In this document: piece after piece, positions 1-8,235 of the stretch | How the letters are laid out: each line of letters starts with the position of its first letter | Position numbering within the stretch: position 1 is the stretch's first letter | NCBI GenBank assembly: GCA_015655075.1 | Contig: JAATFT010000027.1 | Location: 1 to 43,835 of the forward strand | Direction of reading: 5' to 3' | DNA: 43,835 nucleotides | Origin: Clostridiales bacterium | Lineage (GTDB): Bacteria; Bacillota; Clostridia; Lachnospirales; Lachnospiraceae | Notes under the pieces: generated by a model | Told to the model about the DNA's origin: nothing | The model's database searches: none | What the model saw: only the letters and a program-made list of their open reading frames with translations | Position numbers and translations under genes: made by a program

Positions 1-232
1 TAAAATTACTCCAGGAAGCCAGATCCGAGCTCATGGCATTTGCCATATGGGAACCGAAAATATAGTATTTGCCGTTGGCTTTTACGACAGACGGATCATG
101 GACCGATGTTCTCGTTGTACTTAGCACCGCCGCATTTACAACAGTACTCCCTGTTAACAGGCTGAATGGAATTTGAAACATAAAAACCAGTGTAAGTAAT
201 ACCCCCATAATTGTTTTTGAATTTTTCTTCAT
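1..232 (-). CDS. Secreted GH43-like glycosidase, N-terminal part only
   Basis: This gene runs off the left edge; only the first 77 codons are present. The protein starts with a Lys-rich n-region (MKKNSK) and a hydrophobic stretch of about 18 residues, ending near a VNAAV-type cleavage site, so it is a Sec signal peptide and the product is exported. Residues about 44-77 contain HDPSVVKANGKYYIFGSH, which matches the first blade of five-bladed beta-propeller GH43 enzymes, where the Asp of the HDPS/RDPS motif is the catalytic base. GH43 members cleave arabinan, xylan and related plant polysaccharides; the exact substrate cannot be told from this fragment. A GH43-like propeller of another family (for example GH117) is possible. 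The start is ATG at 232; the Shine-Dalgarno is unusually far upstream (see 241-266). Confidence 0.72.
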   Translation of the reverse strand, partial: MKKNSKTIMGVLLTLVFMFQIPFSLLTGSTVVNAAVLSTTRTSVHDPSVVKANGKYYIFGSHMANAMSSDLASWSNF

Positions 233-715
233 CTTTATTTCGGTAAATTTATACCGTTCCCTCCCCTTCAAATAAAATAGTTTAGACTGTTCCTGAAAAT
301 TTTTTTTGTACTTTAAAACCCATCTCAATTTGTAAAATATTTTTCAATTTCACCTCTTTCCTCTAACAAAACACCAAATAGTTTATATTCTATTAAATTA
401 ATTTATATGTATATTTCTTACATTTATATTACTGATTTCGAAATATTTTGTCAACTGTTTTATTTGAATTCTTCCAATCGACTCTCTGTGCTCAATTTTT
501 CGTGTACAACTCTGCTCTCAATTCAACAACTTCAAATGTGCACAGAGTTATCGTTGACGTATGGTTTTGCTTAATACTTTTGAGGGCAGGTTAATTGGTA
601 TAGTCTTATGCTTATCTCTCACCGTTTCATTTGCTTGTGTTAGTCCTTCTTTTGAAAGAATTAGTACGAGAGGGCCTTTGGGTCTTTATATTTACAAATT
701 CCTCCCCTTCCCGCC
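233..715. other. AT-rich intergenic region
   Basis: About 480 bp between the GH43-like start and the end of the glycosyltransferase gene. Apart from the Shine-Dalgarno/hairpin at 241-266 I see no RNA gene. An 8-bp inverted pair, CTCTGTGC (485-492) and GCACAGAG (540-547), is the only other symmetric element noted. A 79-codon plus-strand reading frame at 561-800 overlaps the end of the next gene and has no recognisable features, so I do not call it. Confidence 0.4.
241..266 (-). promoter_or_regulatory. Distant Shine-Dalgarno separated from the start by a small hairpin
   Basis: On the minus strand GGGGAGGG (259-266) is a strong Shine-Dalgarno, but it sits 26 nt before the ATG at 232, much too far for normal use. 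Between them is CGGTATAAATTTACCG (241-256), with a 5-bp stem and a 6-nt loop. If it folds, the effective distance becomes about 10 nt. No in-frame alternative start lies closer. The sequence is direct observation; a role in translation is inference. Confidence 0.4.
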
Positions 716-1918
716 TTATTTCCAGAAACATTCCCTGTTGATGTATTCCGACAGGGTAATGGCACGACTCTTCCAGCTGTGCTTTGCCCTGGCTTTTTGA
801 TATCCGCTTTCCGCAATACCCGCAGCCTTATCCGGGTTGCTTAATATTTCATCCGCAATTGCCGGAAGCTTATCCATAGCTGCCAGTGAATAGAATACCA
901 TATCCTTCTCATCTGTAAACTGAGTCTGGATAAAGGTACTGCCATCACTTAAACAAACTGATTTGCTAAGCATGGAATTAAAAATCCGGTCATGGGCACC
1001 GGCTTTAAACCATGGCATAACATTAAGGGAAACGCGGGAATTTCTCATATTGCAGATGCATTCATGGGAGAAGGTGGGACCATGCTCAATTAGATTCTTT
1101 TTATTCCGGCACTCCAGCAGGTCCCACCCCTTGCCAAACACATCCACACGAAATCCATTATCGACTAAAGTACTGACTGCCAGGGCCCTGAAATAGAACC
1201 TGACATAAAGATCAATAAAAATCATGGAGGCAAAAGCATTTTTTAAATCTTCCTCGGTAAGCTCTTCTATCTCCGCCCTTGTCTGGCTTTCAATAGCCTC
1301 TTCTATTGTCTTGTCCGGGGTATGAATTAAATCCTCTATAATATTCTGATAAAATCTGGTGTAATCTTCATTAATCCGGTTTATGTATTTATCAAAAGTA
1401 TGAGGCGGCGTATAATTACCGGTAAATACGATATTATATTCTCTCTCTTCATACGGAATAAAAATGTCGCTGATACTGGTACCCCCAAGGGGTAAAAAGG
1501 AGACATAACGTATAGCAGGAAAAAACCGTTCCATATACTTTACGTGATTTTTATCCACACAAAACAGGATATGTCTTCTAGGCGGCTTTTTCAATAATTC
1601 ATGATAATAAAAGGGATGATCCACAATGATATTTACGCATAAAATTTCCCGCCGGTCCCAAAATGTTTCACCATTCTCAGCTTCAAAAATCTTCTCACCG
1701 TTAATACCTATAAAGTTAAACGTAACCATTACCGTATTCTCTTTCTCACAGAACCAGATAAGATCATTGATTCCCTGGTATTCCTTATTAAAATCAAACA
1801 TATAAACCTCATATTCCATCTGAACAAATGCCCTGGCAAGTTCTTCGGAAAAATAACCCAGGGTTTCGATCTGGCCTTTGAAGAGGATGATTTTTTTTAC
1901 TTTATGTATATCTGTCAT
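716..1918 (-). CDS. Glycosyltransferase-like protein, CgeB/DUF3880 type
   Basis: The protein of about 400 residues resembles GT-B-fold glycosyltransferases of the CgeB/DUF3880 kind. The N-terminal half has a Rossmann-like start (KKIILFKGQIETLGYFSEEL). The C-terminal half has the typical stretch NVMPWFKAGAHDRIFNSM followed by LSDGS, the nucleotide-sugar-binding region of Glyco_trans_1-type domains. No signal peptide or membrane segment is visible, so it is probably cytoplasmic. I chose ATG 1918 because the family match begins right after it and AAGGCGG lies 9 nt before. ATG 1972, with AGAAGG 7 nt upstream, is a good alternative adding 18 residues. Reading further to 2059 adds a low-complexity KIKIKIK stretch and is unlikely. 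Donor and acceptor are unknown, and no other glycan gene is adjacent. Confidence 0.68.
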   Translation of the reverse strand: MTDIHKVKKIILFKGQIETLGYFSEELARAFVQMEYEVYMFDFNKEYQGINDLIWFCEKENTVMVTFNFIGINGEKIFEAENGETFWDRREILCVNIIVDHPFYYHELLKKPPRRHILFCVDKNHVKYMERFFPAIRYVSFLPLGGTSISDIFIPYEEREYNIVFTGNYTPPHTFDKYINRINEDYTRFYQNIIEDLIHTPDKTIEEAIESQTRAEIEELTEEDLKNAFASMIFIDLYVRFYFRALAVSTLVDNGFRVDVFGKGWDLLECRNKKNLIEHGPTFSHECICNMRNSRVSLNVMPWFKAGAHDRIFNSMLSKSVCLSDGSTFIQTQFTDEKDMVFYSLAAMDKLPAIADEILSNPDKAAGIAESGYQKARAKHSWKSRAITLSEYINRECFWK

Positions 1919-2053
1919 AAACTGCCGCCGCCTTTTGTGAAAAGTCCATTCATAAAGGTAAATATGATACATGCCTGAACCTTCTGAAGTTTTTATTTTA
2001 ATTTTTATTTTAAATACCCTGTATATATCGGAAATAGATCTATAATTGTTTAT

Positions 2054-2158
2054 ATGCACGGCGCAAAACCGGCGCTTATCGGAAGATAAAAAGCAATCTT
2101 CTGATAAGTTACCATGAGTCGAAGAACCAATGGTTTACCATTTACATATACATAAATA
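2054..2158. repeat. Dispersed hairpin repeat, copy A
   Basis: The arms TTATCGGAAGAT (2076-2087) and ATCTTCTGATAA (2096-2107) form a 12-bp stem with one wobble. The block from ATGCACGGC at 2054 to about 2111 recurs at 20301-20361 with few differences, including the preceding ATGCACGGC. The following tail (2121-2158, CATGAG...GGTTTACC...TTACATA) recurs without gaps at 10913-10948. There is no U-run after the stem on either strand, so it is not a classic terminator. It lies between two minus-strand genes. Confidence 0.6.
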
Positions 2159-2214
2159 ACATTTCACATGCAAGCATCAGAATAACCTTCTCAAAATGAT
2201 ACTCCTTATAAAAC

Positions 2215-2964
2215 TCAGCACTCATATTTTAGTAATATTTCTTTTACATCTTTGATTTTCTCCGGTTCCGTACGCCAGATTTGAAACTCACTGAGATTCT
2301 CTAACCCCATATAAACCCCTTCTTTCCGATATTCCATCCCACTGTCAATCATTGTTTTTCCCGATAGATGATATGCAGGAGCTTTTGTGTATGGGAGCAG
2401 TTCTTTCATTACCCTGGCATTAATACCAGCGCCTGCCATAATCTCAATTCTTCCGTCACTCTTTTCAACGAGGGTTTTTATACATTCTTTACCTTCTAAA
2501 CAATTGTTCTTCTGCCCTGAAGTTAAAATCGTATGAATTCCAAGATCACAGGCCTGTTCCAGACATTGATGCGGATCTTTACATACATCAAATGCCCGAT
2601 GAAGCGTGATTGACATTCCTTTTGCTTCCTTAATGAGTAATTTCATTTTATCCACATCCAGATTTCCATCTTTTTGTAAAATTCCGATTACGATTCCATC
2701 TGCTCCAAGATATTTGAATTGCCTTATTTCGTTCTTAATTATTGAAAATTCATACTGAGTATAATAGAAGTCTCCAAATCTGGGGCGTATTAACACATTT
2801 ATTTTTTTATCACATAATTTTCTTACTTCTTTAAATAATGCCGGTGTCGGTGTAGTCCCTCCTATAATCAGATTGGAACAAAGTTCCAGCCTGTCCGCTC
2901 CTGCTTCTGCTGCCAAAAGTGCTGACTCCGCGCTATCTACACAGGCTTCTAAAATATGCTTCAT
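2215..2964 (-). CDS. cutC: CutC family protein
   Basis: The 249-residue product matches the CutC family over its whole length, a TIM-barrel fold of about 250 residues. It begins with KHILEACVDSAESALLAAEA, followed by GADRLELCSNLIIGGTTP, the family's most conserved block. It continues with IRPRFGDFYY, ITLHRAFDVC, ILTSGQ and the late glycine-rich IMAGAGIN. CutC was named for copper homeostasis in E. coli, but its biochemical role is unsettled. It appears cytosolic, with no signal peptide. The start has AGAGGAT 8 nt upstream. It lies 136 bp downstream of the M81 peptidase on the same strand, with a terminator between them, so co-transcription is uncertain. Confidence 0.93.
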   Translation of the reverse strand: MKHILEACVDSAESALLAAEAGADRLELCSNLIIGGTTPTPALFKEVRKLCDKKINVLIRPRFGDFYYTQYEFSIIKNEIRQFKYLGADGIVIGILQKDGNLDVDKMKLLIKEAKGMSITLHRAFDVCKDPHQCLEQACDLGIHTILTSGQKNNCLEGKECIKTLVEKSDGRIEIMAGAGINARVMKELLPYTKAPAYHLSGKTMIDSGMEYRKEGVYMGLENLSEFQIWRTEPEKIKDVKEILLKYEC

Positions 2965-3054
2965 ATTTATAATCCTCTTTTTCCATTCTTATTTTATGAA
3001 GGTTCCCCCCCTCAAGGGCTTTTTGCTGCAAAAAATTCACGTATTTTCTAATAT

Positions 3055-3091
3055 AAAAGCGCCAAAATGTTTATGGGATTCCGGCGTTTTT
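3055..3091 (-). terminator. Intrinsic terminator after the M81 peptidase gene
   Basis: On the minus strand AAAACGCCGGAA pairs with TTTTGGCGCTTTT (wobbles included) across an 11-nt loop, followed by TTTTATATT. It lies 10 bp after the stop at 3101 and before cutC, so it probably ends mlrC transcription or reduces read-through into cutC. Confidence 0.6.
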
Positions 3092-3100
3092 AAAATTGTC

Positions 3101-4546
3101 CTATCCTGCATATGTTTCTGTAATTCTTTTACTATCTGTAACCTGTTCCATGGGTCCCATGGGACGCCGTATCCTTTTATACTCCAAAAGGTTCAAATTC
3201 TGCGCACAATTTCCCGGAGTTAATGCCATAATAAATCTCTTCGCAATACGATAAAAATCCGGTGTAAGATATCCCTGCTTTACTACGATTATATCAAAGT
3301 CAAATGCACTTAACCGGTAAGTATTTAATACTTTTTCCGAAGTAATTGGCCCTCTTTCTGCCAGAATAAGCAATGTAATATTATCTTTTTTGAGTATTGC
3401 CGCAGTTACTTTTTCTCCCTCATAAAAGACATTGACCAATTGCACTTTATTAAGCCTTACCCTGACACTTTTCTCTTTATCAATACTCCCCCCTAAGGTT
3501 ACCTGGAAAGTATCTCCGGCTTTTTTATCTTTACACAATTCAACGGCAGGAGCATCAACAAGACCTGCTATCAATATTTTCTTTTTACTTTTTTCCAAAA
3601 TGATTTTCAACATATAGGCATTATCACCTGCTGCTCCGGCAGTAACATTATCGGCAGAATCTGAAAGAAATGCCGGGTATTCCGCTCCCTGTTCCAGTAG
3701 CATAAGTGCTTCTTCCGGTTCCATAGATACCCCCTGGAATTTAAATTTTTCCCTGTTATCCCAGATATAGTTTCCAAATTTTCTTGCACCTTCCATACCC
3801 TTGGTCTTATCACCGGAACCCGAAATCACTACGGTTCCCCCTCCCTGTGCACAATCGACCCACGGCATACCTGCAAAATAAGAGGCACACCATACATTTT
3901 CAAGAGTCTCCAAATCCGGGAGCATTTTCATAATTTCAGCACCCATCCCGGATTCTGTCATAAAATTTTCCCCCGGCATCATCATGGGAAGGCGTACCAA
4001 TTCCGTCCAGGGCATAACCTCTTCTTCTAATGCCCGGATTAACATTCTGGCCGCACGTATCCGTGTTTCATTAATATCAATATGAGGGGCGGTTCTATAT
4101 CCATAAATAATATTACACATCTTAGACAGGGTATATGTATTATTAGCATGTAAATCCAATGCTGCGGAAATCGGAACGGTTCCGCCCACTCTTTCTCTGA
4201 TCAGGCTTACTAATAAAGCATCTCCGCTGCCGATAAATTCCACTTCCAATGCCCCATGCAATGGTAAAAACACGCCGTCTACCGACCCGTCTGCCGGCAG
4301 CAGTCCTAAAATTTCTTCCACTATTTTTTTGTACTCTTCCAGTTTTAAGACGCCGCCGGGACACGCATCCGCATAAATTCCCGGAATAACTTCATAACCG
4401 GCTTTCTGAATTTCTTTTACACCGGCTATTTGCCGTATTAACTTATCTCCTTTCAGGTAAATTGTAAAATCTTCTTTTGTGGACATTAATGGGGAAAAGG
4501 AATTGCTTTCCTGATGAATGCCCGCTACAAATATTTTTTTCTTCAT
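3101..4546 (-). CDS. mlrC: M81 family metallopeptidase (MlrC/microcystinase C-like)
   Basis: The 481-residue product matches the M81/MlrC family, whose members are about 480-510 residues with an N-terminal DUF1485 domain and a C-terminal MlrC domain. Visible landmarks are the N-terminal AGIHQESNSFSPL, PLHGALEVE and AALDLHANNTYTL; the Asp and His of DLHAN are predicted zinc ligands. The GGTVVISGSGDKT and LSDSADNVTAGAAGDN stretches are typical of the central region. MlrC of sphingomonads cleaves linearised microcystin. Relatives in gut Clostridia probably hydrolyse other small peptides or amides, so the substrate is unknown. It has no signal peptide. It is divergent from the PucR-type regulator at 5013, which may control it. 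Confidence 0.88.
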   Translation of the reverse strand: MKKKIFVAGIHQESNSFSPLMSTKEDFTIYLKGDKLIRQIAGVKEIQKAGYEVIPGIYADACPGGVLKLEEYKKIVEEILGLLPADGSVDGVFLPLHGALEVEFIGSGDALLVSLIRERVGGTVPISAALDLHANNTYTLSKMCNIIYGYRTAPHIDINETRIRAARMLIRALEEEVMPWTELVRLPMMMPGENFMTESGMGAEIMKMLPDLETLENVWCASYFAGMPWVDCAQGGGTVVISGSGDKTKGMEGARKFGNYIWDNREKFKFQGVSMEPEEALMLLEQGAEYPAFLSDSADNVTAGAAGDNAYMLKIILEKSKKKILIAGLVDAPAVELCKDKKAGDTFQVTLGGSIDKEKSVRVRLNKVQLVNVFYEGEKVTAAILKKDNITLLILAERGPITSEKVLNTYRLSAFDFDIIVVKQGYLTPDFYRIAKRFIMALTPGNCAQNLNLLEYKRIRRPMGPMEQVTDSKRITETYAG

Positions 4547-4626
4547 ATCCCACTCAATCCTTTACATTATCAGTATTTTCAGATATAATCAGATATTAAT
4601 TAACATAAGTAAATTTATAATTCAAC

Positions 4627-4789
4627 TAGTGCACCGACAAGTTGATGTCTATACCAATTGCGCAGAATGAATTTTCAGACTGCAAGGCGGAGGAGGGAGA
4701 CGTAGCGGTGGCTACGCTGACCGACGACAACGCAGCAGATGAAAATTCAGGCAAGCGATTGGTATGGATATCAGCTTGCCGGTGCACTA
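4627..4789. repeat. 163-bp long imperfect palindrome (MITE-like or structured element)
   Basis: The ends TAGTGCACC (4627-4635) and GGTGCACTA (4781-4789) are exact inverted repeats. The symmetry continues inward: CTATACCAATTGC pairs with GCGATTGGTATGG, and GAATTTTCAGACTGC with GCAGATGAAAATTC. At the centre is a second hairpin, ACGTAGC-GGTG-GCTACGC. The whole element could fold into one long rod in RNA or a cruciform in DNA. It is more GC-rich than its surroundings and lies alone between divergent genes. No target-site duplication is clear. From memory, very similar palindromes with a CTGCAAGGCGGAGGAGGG core are common between genes in Clostridia genomes. A 60-codon frame inside it is a by-product of the palindrome. 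The rest of 4547-5012 is AT-rich promoter space. Confidence 0.8.
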
Positions 4790-5012
4790 AGGATGCTCTG
4801 CATCCCAAAGCTTAATTCTAAGTCAAACCGAAGATAAGTAATCCGTATCTTGGCAAAGCGGGGACTTACTTGTAAAGTTCAAATAAAATCCAGGGAAGTC
4901 TTAACTTTCGGTTAAAGGTTTTCTTTAAAATAAAACACCATTTTGGTTTCCACAAGGTAATAATAAAAATCCATGATTCTATTACAAATTCAGTAGTAAG
5001 AAGGAGTGCCTC

Positions 5013-6257
5013 ATGAAACAGAATACAATAAATGAGAAAAAAATATACCAAGAGCTTATCAGAGTCTCTAACTTGTACTACTCCAACTGTACCATCCAGG
5101 ACATGCTGAATTATATATCCAATATTTCCGGATTCGTTGTTGTGCTTACTGACTCGGCATATCAGCCGCTATCCGGTCAGTTTCCAGCTACTTCGGCCAC
5201 ACAGGAATCGAATCATTCCGAATCACCTAACATCATCTCACTTAGTAAATTTCCGGATTCAGATTACATTTTGCCAATAAAATTTTATGACAAATTACTG
5301 AATTTTAAAGTTCTTGCCCTCCCTAATCAGACTCATTTTCTATGTATCGAAAAAGACTTTGAAAGCAAGGATTCCTTTATTCAGACTATTATAAAAAATA
5401 CCCTGCCTTTTTTGGCTTTAACTATTGATAAAGAATCCGTATCCGCCTTTAACAACTTTTCCAGTGATTATTATGATTTATTTTTACAGATCCTGCACGG
5501 CGGCGCTGCGAATTCACCGGAGAAAATCAGAGATATCTGTAACATATATAACTTCAACCCTGATTTAAAACGAATCTGTATGACTATCCAATTAGAAAAC
5601 ACTTCCATGCCTGCCAGTAAGATAAAAGAGCTTACGAATCAGATCCGAATGAATCTGGCCAGTGAAAAATACTTTCTGGTTTCTCAAAAAGACTATATCA
5701 GTATCTTTATGCTTTATTCAATGGAAGACCATGACCTGGATATCATTACACAAAGTTATGTGCTGGCGGAATCCCTTTTTGAAGAATTATCCAGACAATA
5801 TTCTTTACGGATCGGCTTTAGCAGCGCCCACAGCGGAATTGAAACCATAGGTGCGTCCTATGAAGAGAGCTTTAAATCAATCAATATGCAGAAACAGTTA
5901 AATCTTCCTCAAAGTGCATCCTCCTATTTTGAACAAAGTATTTATCATATCTTAAATATACCGGAATTGCAAAATTTCCGAAAACTGGCAAATGACATTA
6001 TTTCTCCTTTGATCGAATATGACACGGTAAACGGAACAAATTACTTTGAAACCTTACAGCAGTATTATTTTAATTCTTTCAATATGCAAAAAACCGCTAA
6101 TGCATTGTATATCCACAGAAATACGTTAACTTACCGTCTTCAGCAGATTAAAGAACTATTAAAATTTGACTTTGATTTTGAACATAATATCGATGCTTTA
6201 TTAACCTTGTATTTATGTGTTTGCGTCTATAAACTGGGATATCACCCGAGCGTATAA
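5013..6257 (+). CDS. PucR/CdaR-type helix-turn-helix transcriptional regulator
   Basis: The 414-residue product has the layout of PucR/CdaR-type activators: a variable N-terminal sensory half, a central GGDEF-like degenerate region and a C-terminal PucR HTH (HTH_30). The HTH is clear near the end: NSFNMQKTANALYIHRNTLT followed by YRLQQIKELL, with the invariant HRNTLxYRL signature. The start ATG has AAGGAG 7 nt upstream. Such regulators usually control catabolic genes for purines, sugar acids or amino-acid-like compounds, and act on neighbouring operons. Here it is divergent from the M81 peptidase and convergent with the ABC permease gene, only 2 bp apart at the 3' ends. It likely senses the substrate of the 2215-10880 gene group; this is inference from position. 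Confidence 0.85.
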   Translation: MKQNTINEKKIYQELIRVSNLYYSNCTIQDMLNYISNISGFVVVLTDSAYQPLSGQFPATSATQESNHSESPNIISLSKFPDSDYILPIKFYDKLLNFKVLALPNQTHFLCIEKDFESKDSFIQTIIKNTLPFLALTIDKESVSAFNNFSSDYYDLFLQILHGGAANSPEKIRDICNIYNFNPDLKRICMTIQLENTSMPASKIKELTNQIRMNLASEKYFLVSQKDYISIFMLYSMEDHDLDIITQSYVLAESLFEELSRQYSLRIGFSSAHSGIETIGASYEESFKSINMQKQLNLPQSASSYFEQSIYHILNIPELQNFRKLANDIISPLIEYDTVNGTNYFETLQQYYFNSFNMQKTANALYIHRNTLTYRLQQIKELLKFDFDFEHNIDALLTLYLCVCVYKLGYHPSV

Positions 6258-6259
6258 AT

Positions 6260-7087
6260 TTACCCTTTTATCCCGGAGTTAATGCTTCCTTCCATAAAAT
6301 ATTTCTGCAGAAAGAAGAACAAAATTACCATTGGTATAATTGCAATGGCTGAGGCTGCCATAAGTAAGGCCCAGTCAACTCCATAGGAATTGGTAAACTG
6401 GCTTAATCCCAGCGAAATTGTCCATTTTTCTGATTTGGTCAGGTAAATGAGCGGCCCCATAAAGTCTGTCCAGGACCACACAAAAGAGAATAGGGCAACC
6501 GTAACAATAGCCGGTTTTACCAGCGGAACCGCAACCTTCAGATAAATCCACAGCTCGCTTGCGCCGTCAATCCTGGCTGCTTCTAAAAGTTCCTCCGGCA
6601 GGCTTAAATAAAACTGGCGCATCAGAAAGATAAAATATGCCTTTCCCAGAAAGTCCGGCAGGAATAACGGAACATAGGTATTAATCCATCCGATTTTAGA
6701 AAACAAACTATATAAAGGAATCATCGTAACCGTAAACGGAAGCATCATGGTTGCCATTACAATCAGAAATACCTTATCCCTGCCGGGCCATTTCAGCTTT
6801 CCAAAGGCATATCCTATCATCGGCGCTGAAATTACATTTCCCAAAACCGCAAGACTTGTGGTTTTTATCGTATTAAGTAAATACTTTAAATAGGGTATTG
6901 CCTCAAAAGATTCTTTATAATTACCGAATAAAACCGGATTTGGAATCCACTTGGGAGGATGTGAAAAAATCTGATCCGAGCCTTTTAACGATGTACTTAT
7001 CAGCCATAAAAACGGAATAAAATAAAACGCTCCCAGAATCAATAATGGGATATATCTGAGATAAAATTTTATTTTTCTTTTGCTCAT
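6260..7087 (-). CDS. ABC transporter permease, MalG-like (CUT1)
   Basis: The 275-residue integral membrane protein has about six transmembrane segments, the first at residues 10-32 (RYIPLLILGAFYFIPFLWLI). The cytoplasmic EAA loop that contacts the ATPase is clear: LEAARIDGASELWIYLKVAV, a match to the EAA-x3-G-x9-I-x-LP consensus with a valine variant. It belongs to the MalG/UgpE family, the second permease of carbohydrate-uptake CUT1 importers. Its ATG overlaps the 3' end of the MalF-like gene by 4 bp, so the two are translationally coupled. No ATP-binding subunit is encoded nearby; CUT1 importers often share a distant MsmK-type ATPase. Confidence 0.92.
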   Translation of the reverse strand: MSKRKIKFYLRYIPLLILGAFYFIPFLWLISTSLKGSDQIFSHPPKWIPNPVLFGNYKESFEAIPYLKYLLNTIKTTSLAVLGNVISAPMIGYAFGKLKWPGRDKVFLIVMATMMLPFTVTMIPLYSLFSKIGWINTYVPLFLPDFLGKAYFIFLMRQFYLSLPEELLEAARIDGASELWIYLKVAVPLVKPAIVTVALFSFVWSWTDFMGPLIYLTKSEKWTISLGLSQFTNSYGVDWALLMAASAIAIIPMVILFFFLQKYFMEGSINSGIKG

Positions 7088-8007
7088 CTGTCATTACCTC
7101 CTGAATTTGAAATTTTAAAAAGCACAAAGGTAATAACAATCATCCCGATTAACATAATTACGGCAAGTGCACTGGAATAACCAAACTTCAGATACTTAAA
7201 GCTTTCATTGTATATATTTACCGCATAAAACATCAGGGAATTCTTTATTCCGCCCAAAGTTCCGTTGCTTTTCGGCGAGGATGCCGCCACCATATAGGAC
7301 TGGGTAAACGTATTGAATCCAACAATAATCCCATTGATTACCTGAAAAAAAGTTATATCGGAAAGCATCGGCCAGGTGATAAAACGGAACTTAGCCCATG
7401 AACTGCCGCCGTCCAGTTCTACCGCTTCATAATATTCACCGGATATATTCCCAATCCCGGCCAGGTAAACGATGATTGTGTTTCCTACACACCACAAGGT
7501 CATTAAAATGACGGCAGGTTTGGACCACTCCGAAGATGACAGCCATAATGGCTGCGGCAAATGTATTAGTTTTAAAAAAGAATTTACCAGCCCATATTGC
7601 GGATTCAGCAGCCACATCCAGATAAGAGAACTGGCAACCGGCGGAACCAGGGAAGGTAAGTAGAATACTGTTCTGAAAAATCCTCTTCCCGGTATTTTCA
7701 TATTTAATAATACCGCTGAAAAAACAGAAAGACCGATCTGAAGCGTAACTCCTACAATTACAAAATAGAAAGAGTTATAAACTGATTGATAAAATATCGG
7801 ATCATGGAATATCTCAATGTAATTATCAAAACCAATAAAATCAGGTGCTTTCATCAGATTGTATTCTGTAAAACTATAGTATATCGTCGAAAAAATCGGA
7901 TAAAGATTGAACAGAATAAGCCCTATAACCCATGGTATCAGAAATACTGCCGCCAGCCTCATCTGTAATTTTTGGTATTTATAACGTTTTACTTTTCTCA
8001 TTTTCAT
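7084..8007 (-). CDS. ABC transporter permease, MalF-like (CUT1)
   Basis: The 307-residue product is the first permease of a sugar-type importer. It starts with a basic cytoplasmic tail (MKMRKVKRYKYQK), then a first membrane helix (AAVFLIPWVIGLILFNLYPI) and the YYSFTEYNL motif typical of the family. The EAA loop is YYEAVELDGGSSWAKFRFIT, followed by WPML. It should pair with the MalG-like protein, which overlaps it by 4 bp. A 228-bp spacer containing a hairpin separates it from the binding-protein gene upstream. The start at 8007 has AGGTGA just upstream; ATG 8001 is also possible. Confidence 0.92.
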   Translation of the reverse strand: MKMRKVKRYKYQKLQMRLAAVFLIPWVIGLILFNLYPIFSTIYYSFTEYNLMKAPDFIGFDNYIEIFHDPIFYQSVYNSFYFVIVGVTLQIGLSVFSAVLLNMKIPGRGFFRTVFYLPSLVPPVASSLIWMWLLNPQYGLVNSFLKLIHLPQPLWLSSSEWSKPAVILMTLWCVGNTIIVYLAGIGNISGEYYEAVELDGGSSWAKFRFITWPMLSDITFFQVINGIIVGFNTFTQSYMVAASSPKSNGTLGGIKNSLMFYAVNIYNESFKYLKFGYSSALAVIMLIGMIVITFVLFKISNSGGNDR

Positions 8008-8177
8008 ACTTTCACCTACATAAAGAATATGGACATCCAGATCAGATTAGCAGCTCTATAATACTTAAAGCCCCATGATACCAGTCTATTTATCCCGCTG
8101 TCGTGAGATGTCAATCGGTGCAGCGCTGCTGTGCCTCTTTCCACCGCCTTTCATCGGAAGAATTATCCTATGTATCC

Positions 8178-8229
8178 TATACAGCAAGTCAAAGCGGATA
8201 TTCCAGATCCGCTATGCTACCTGCTATAT
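8178..8229 (-). promoter_or_regulatory. Hairpin after the binding-protein gene
   Basis: A 7-bp perfect stem, AGCGGAT/ATCCGCT (8193-8199 and 8207-8213), is extended outward by AGCA[A/G]GT pairing with a bulge. It lies just after the binding-protein stop, in the 228-bp spacer before the permeases, and has no U-run. Such hairpins often stabilise the 3' end of the binding-protein mRNA so that it is made in excess over the permeases. The sequence is seen; the role is inferred. Confidence 0.5.
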
Positions 8230-8235
8230 GCCGGT

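Noticed and set aside
561..800. 79-codon plus-strand frame with a hydrophobic start
   Set aside because: It overlaps the 3' end of the glycosyltransferase gene on the other strand and shows no family motif.
4626..4808. 60-codon minus-strand reading frame
   Set aside because: It lies entirely in the 163-bp palindrome; Ser/Ala-rich translation comes from the repeat structure, and no ribosome site supports it.
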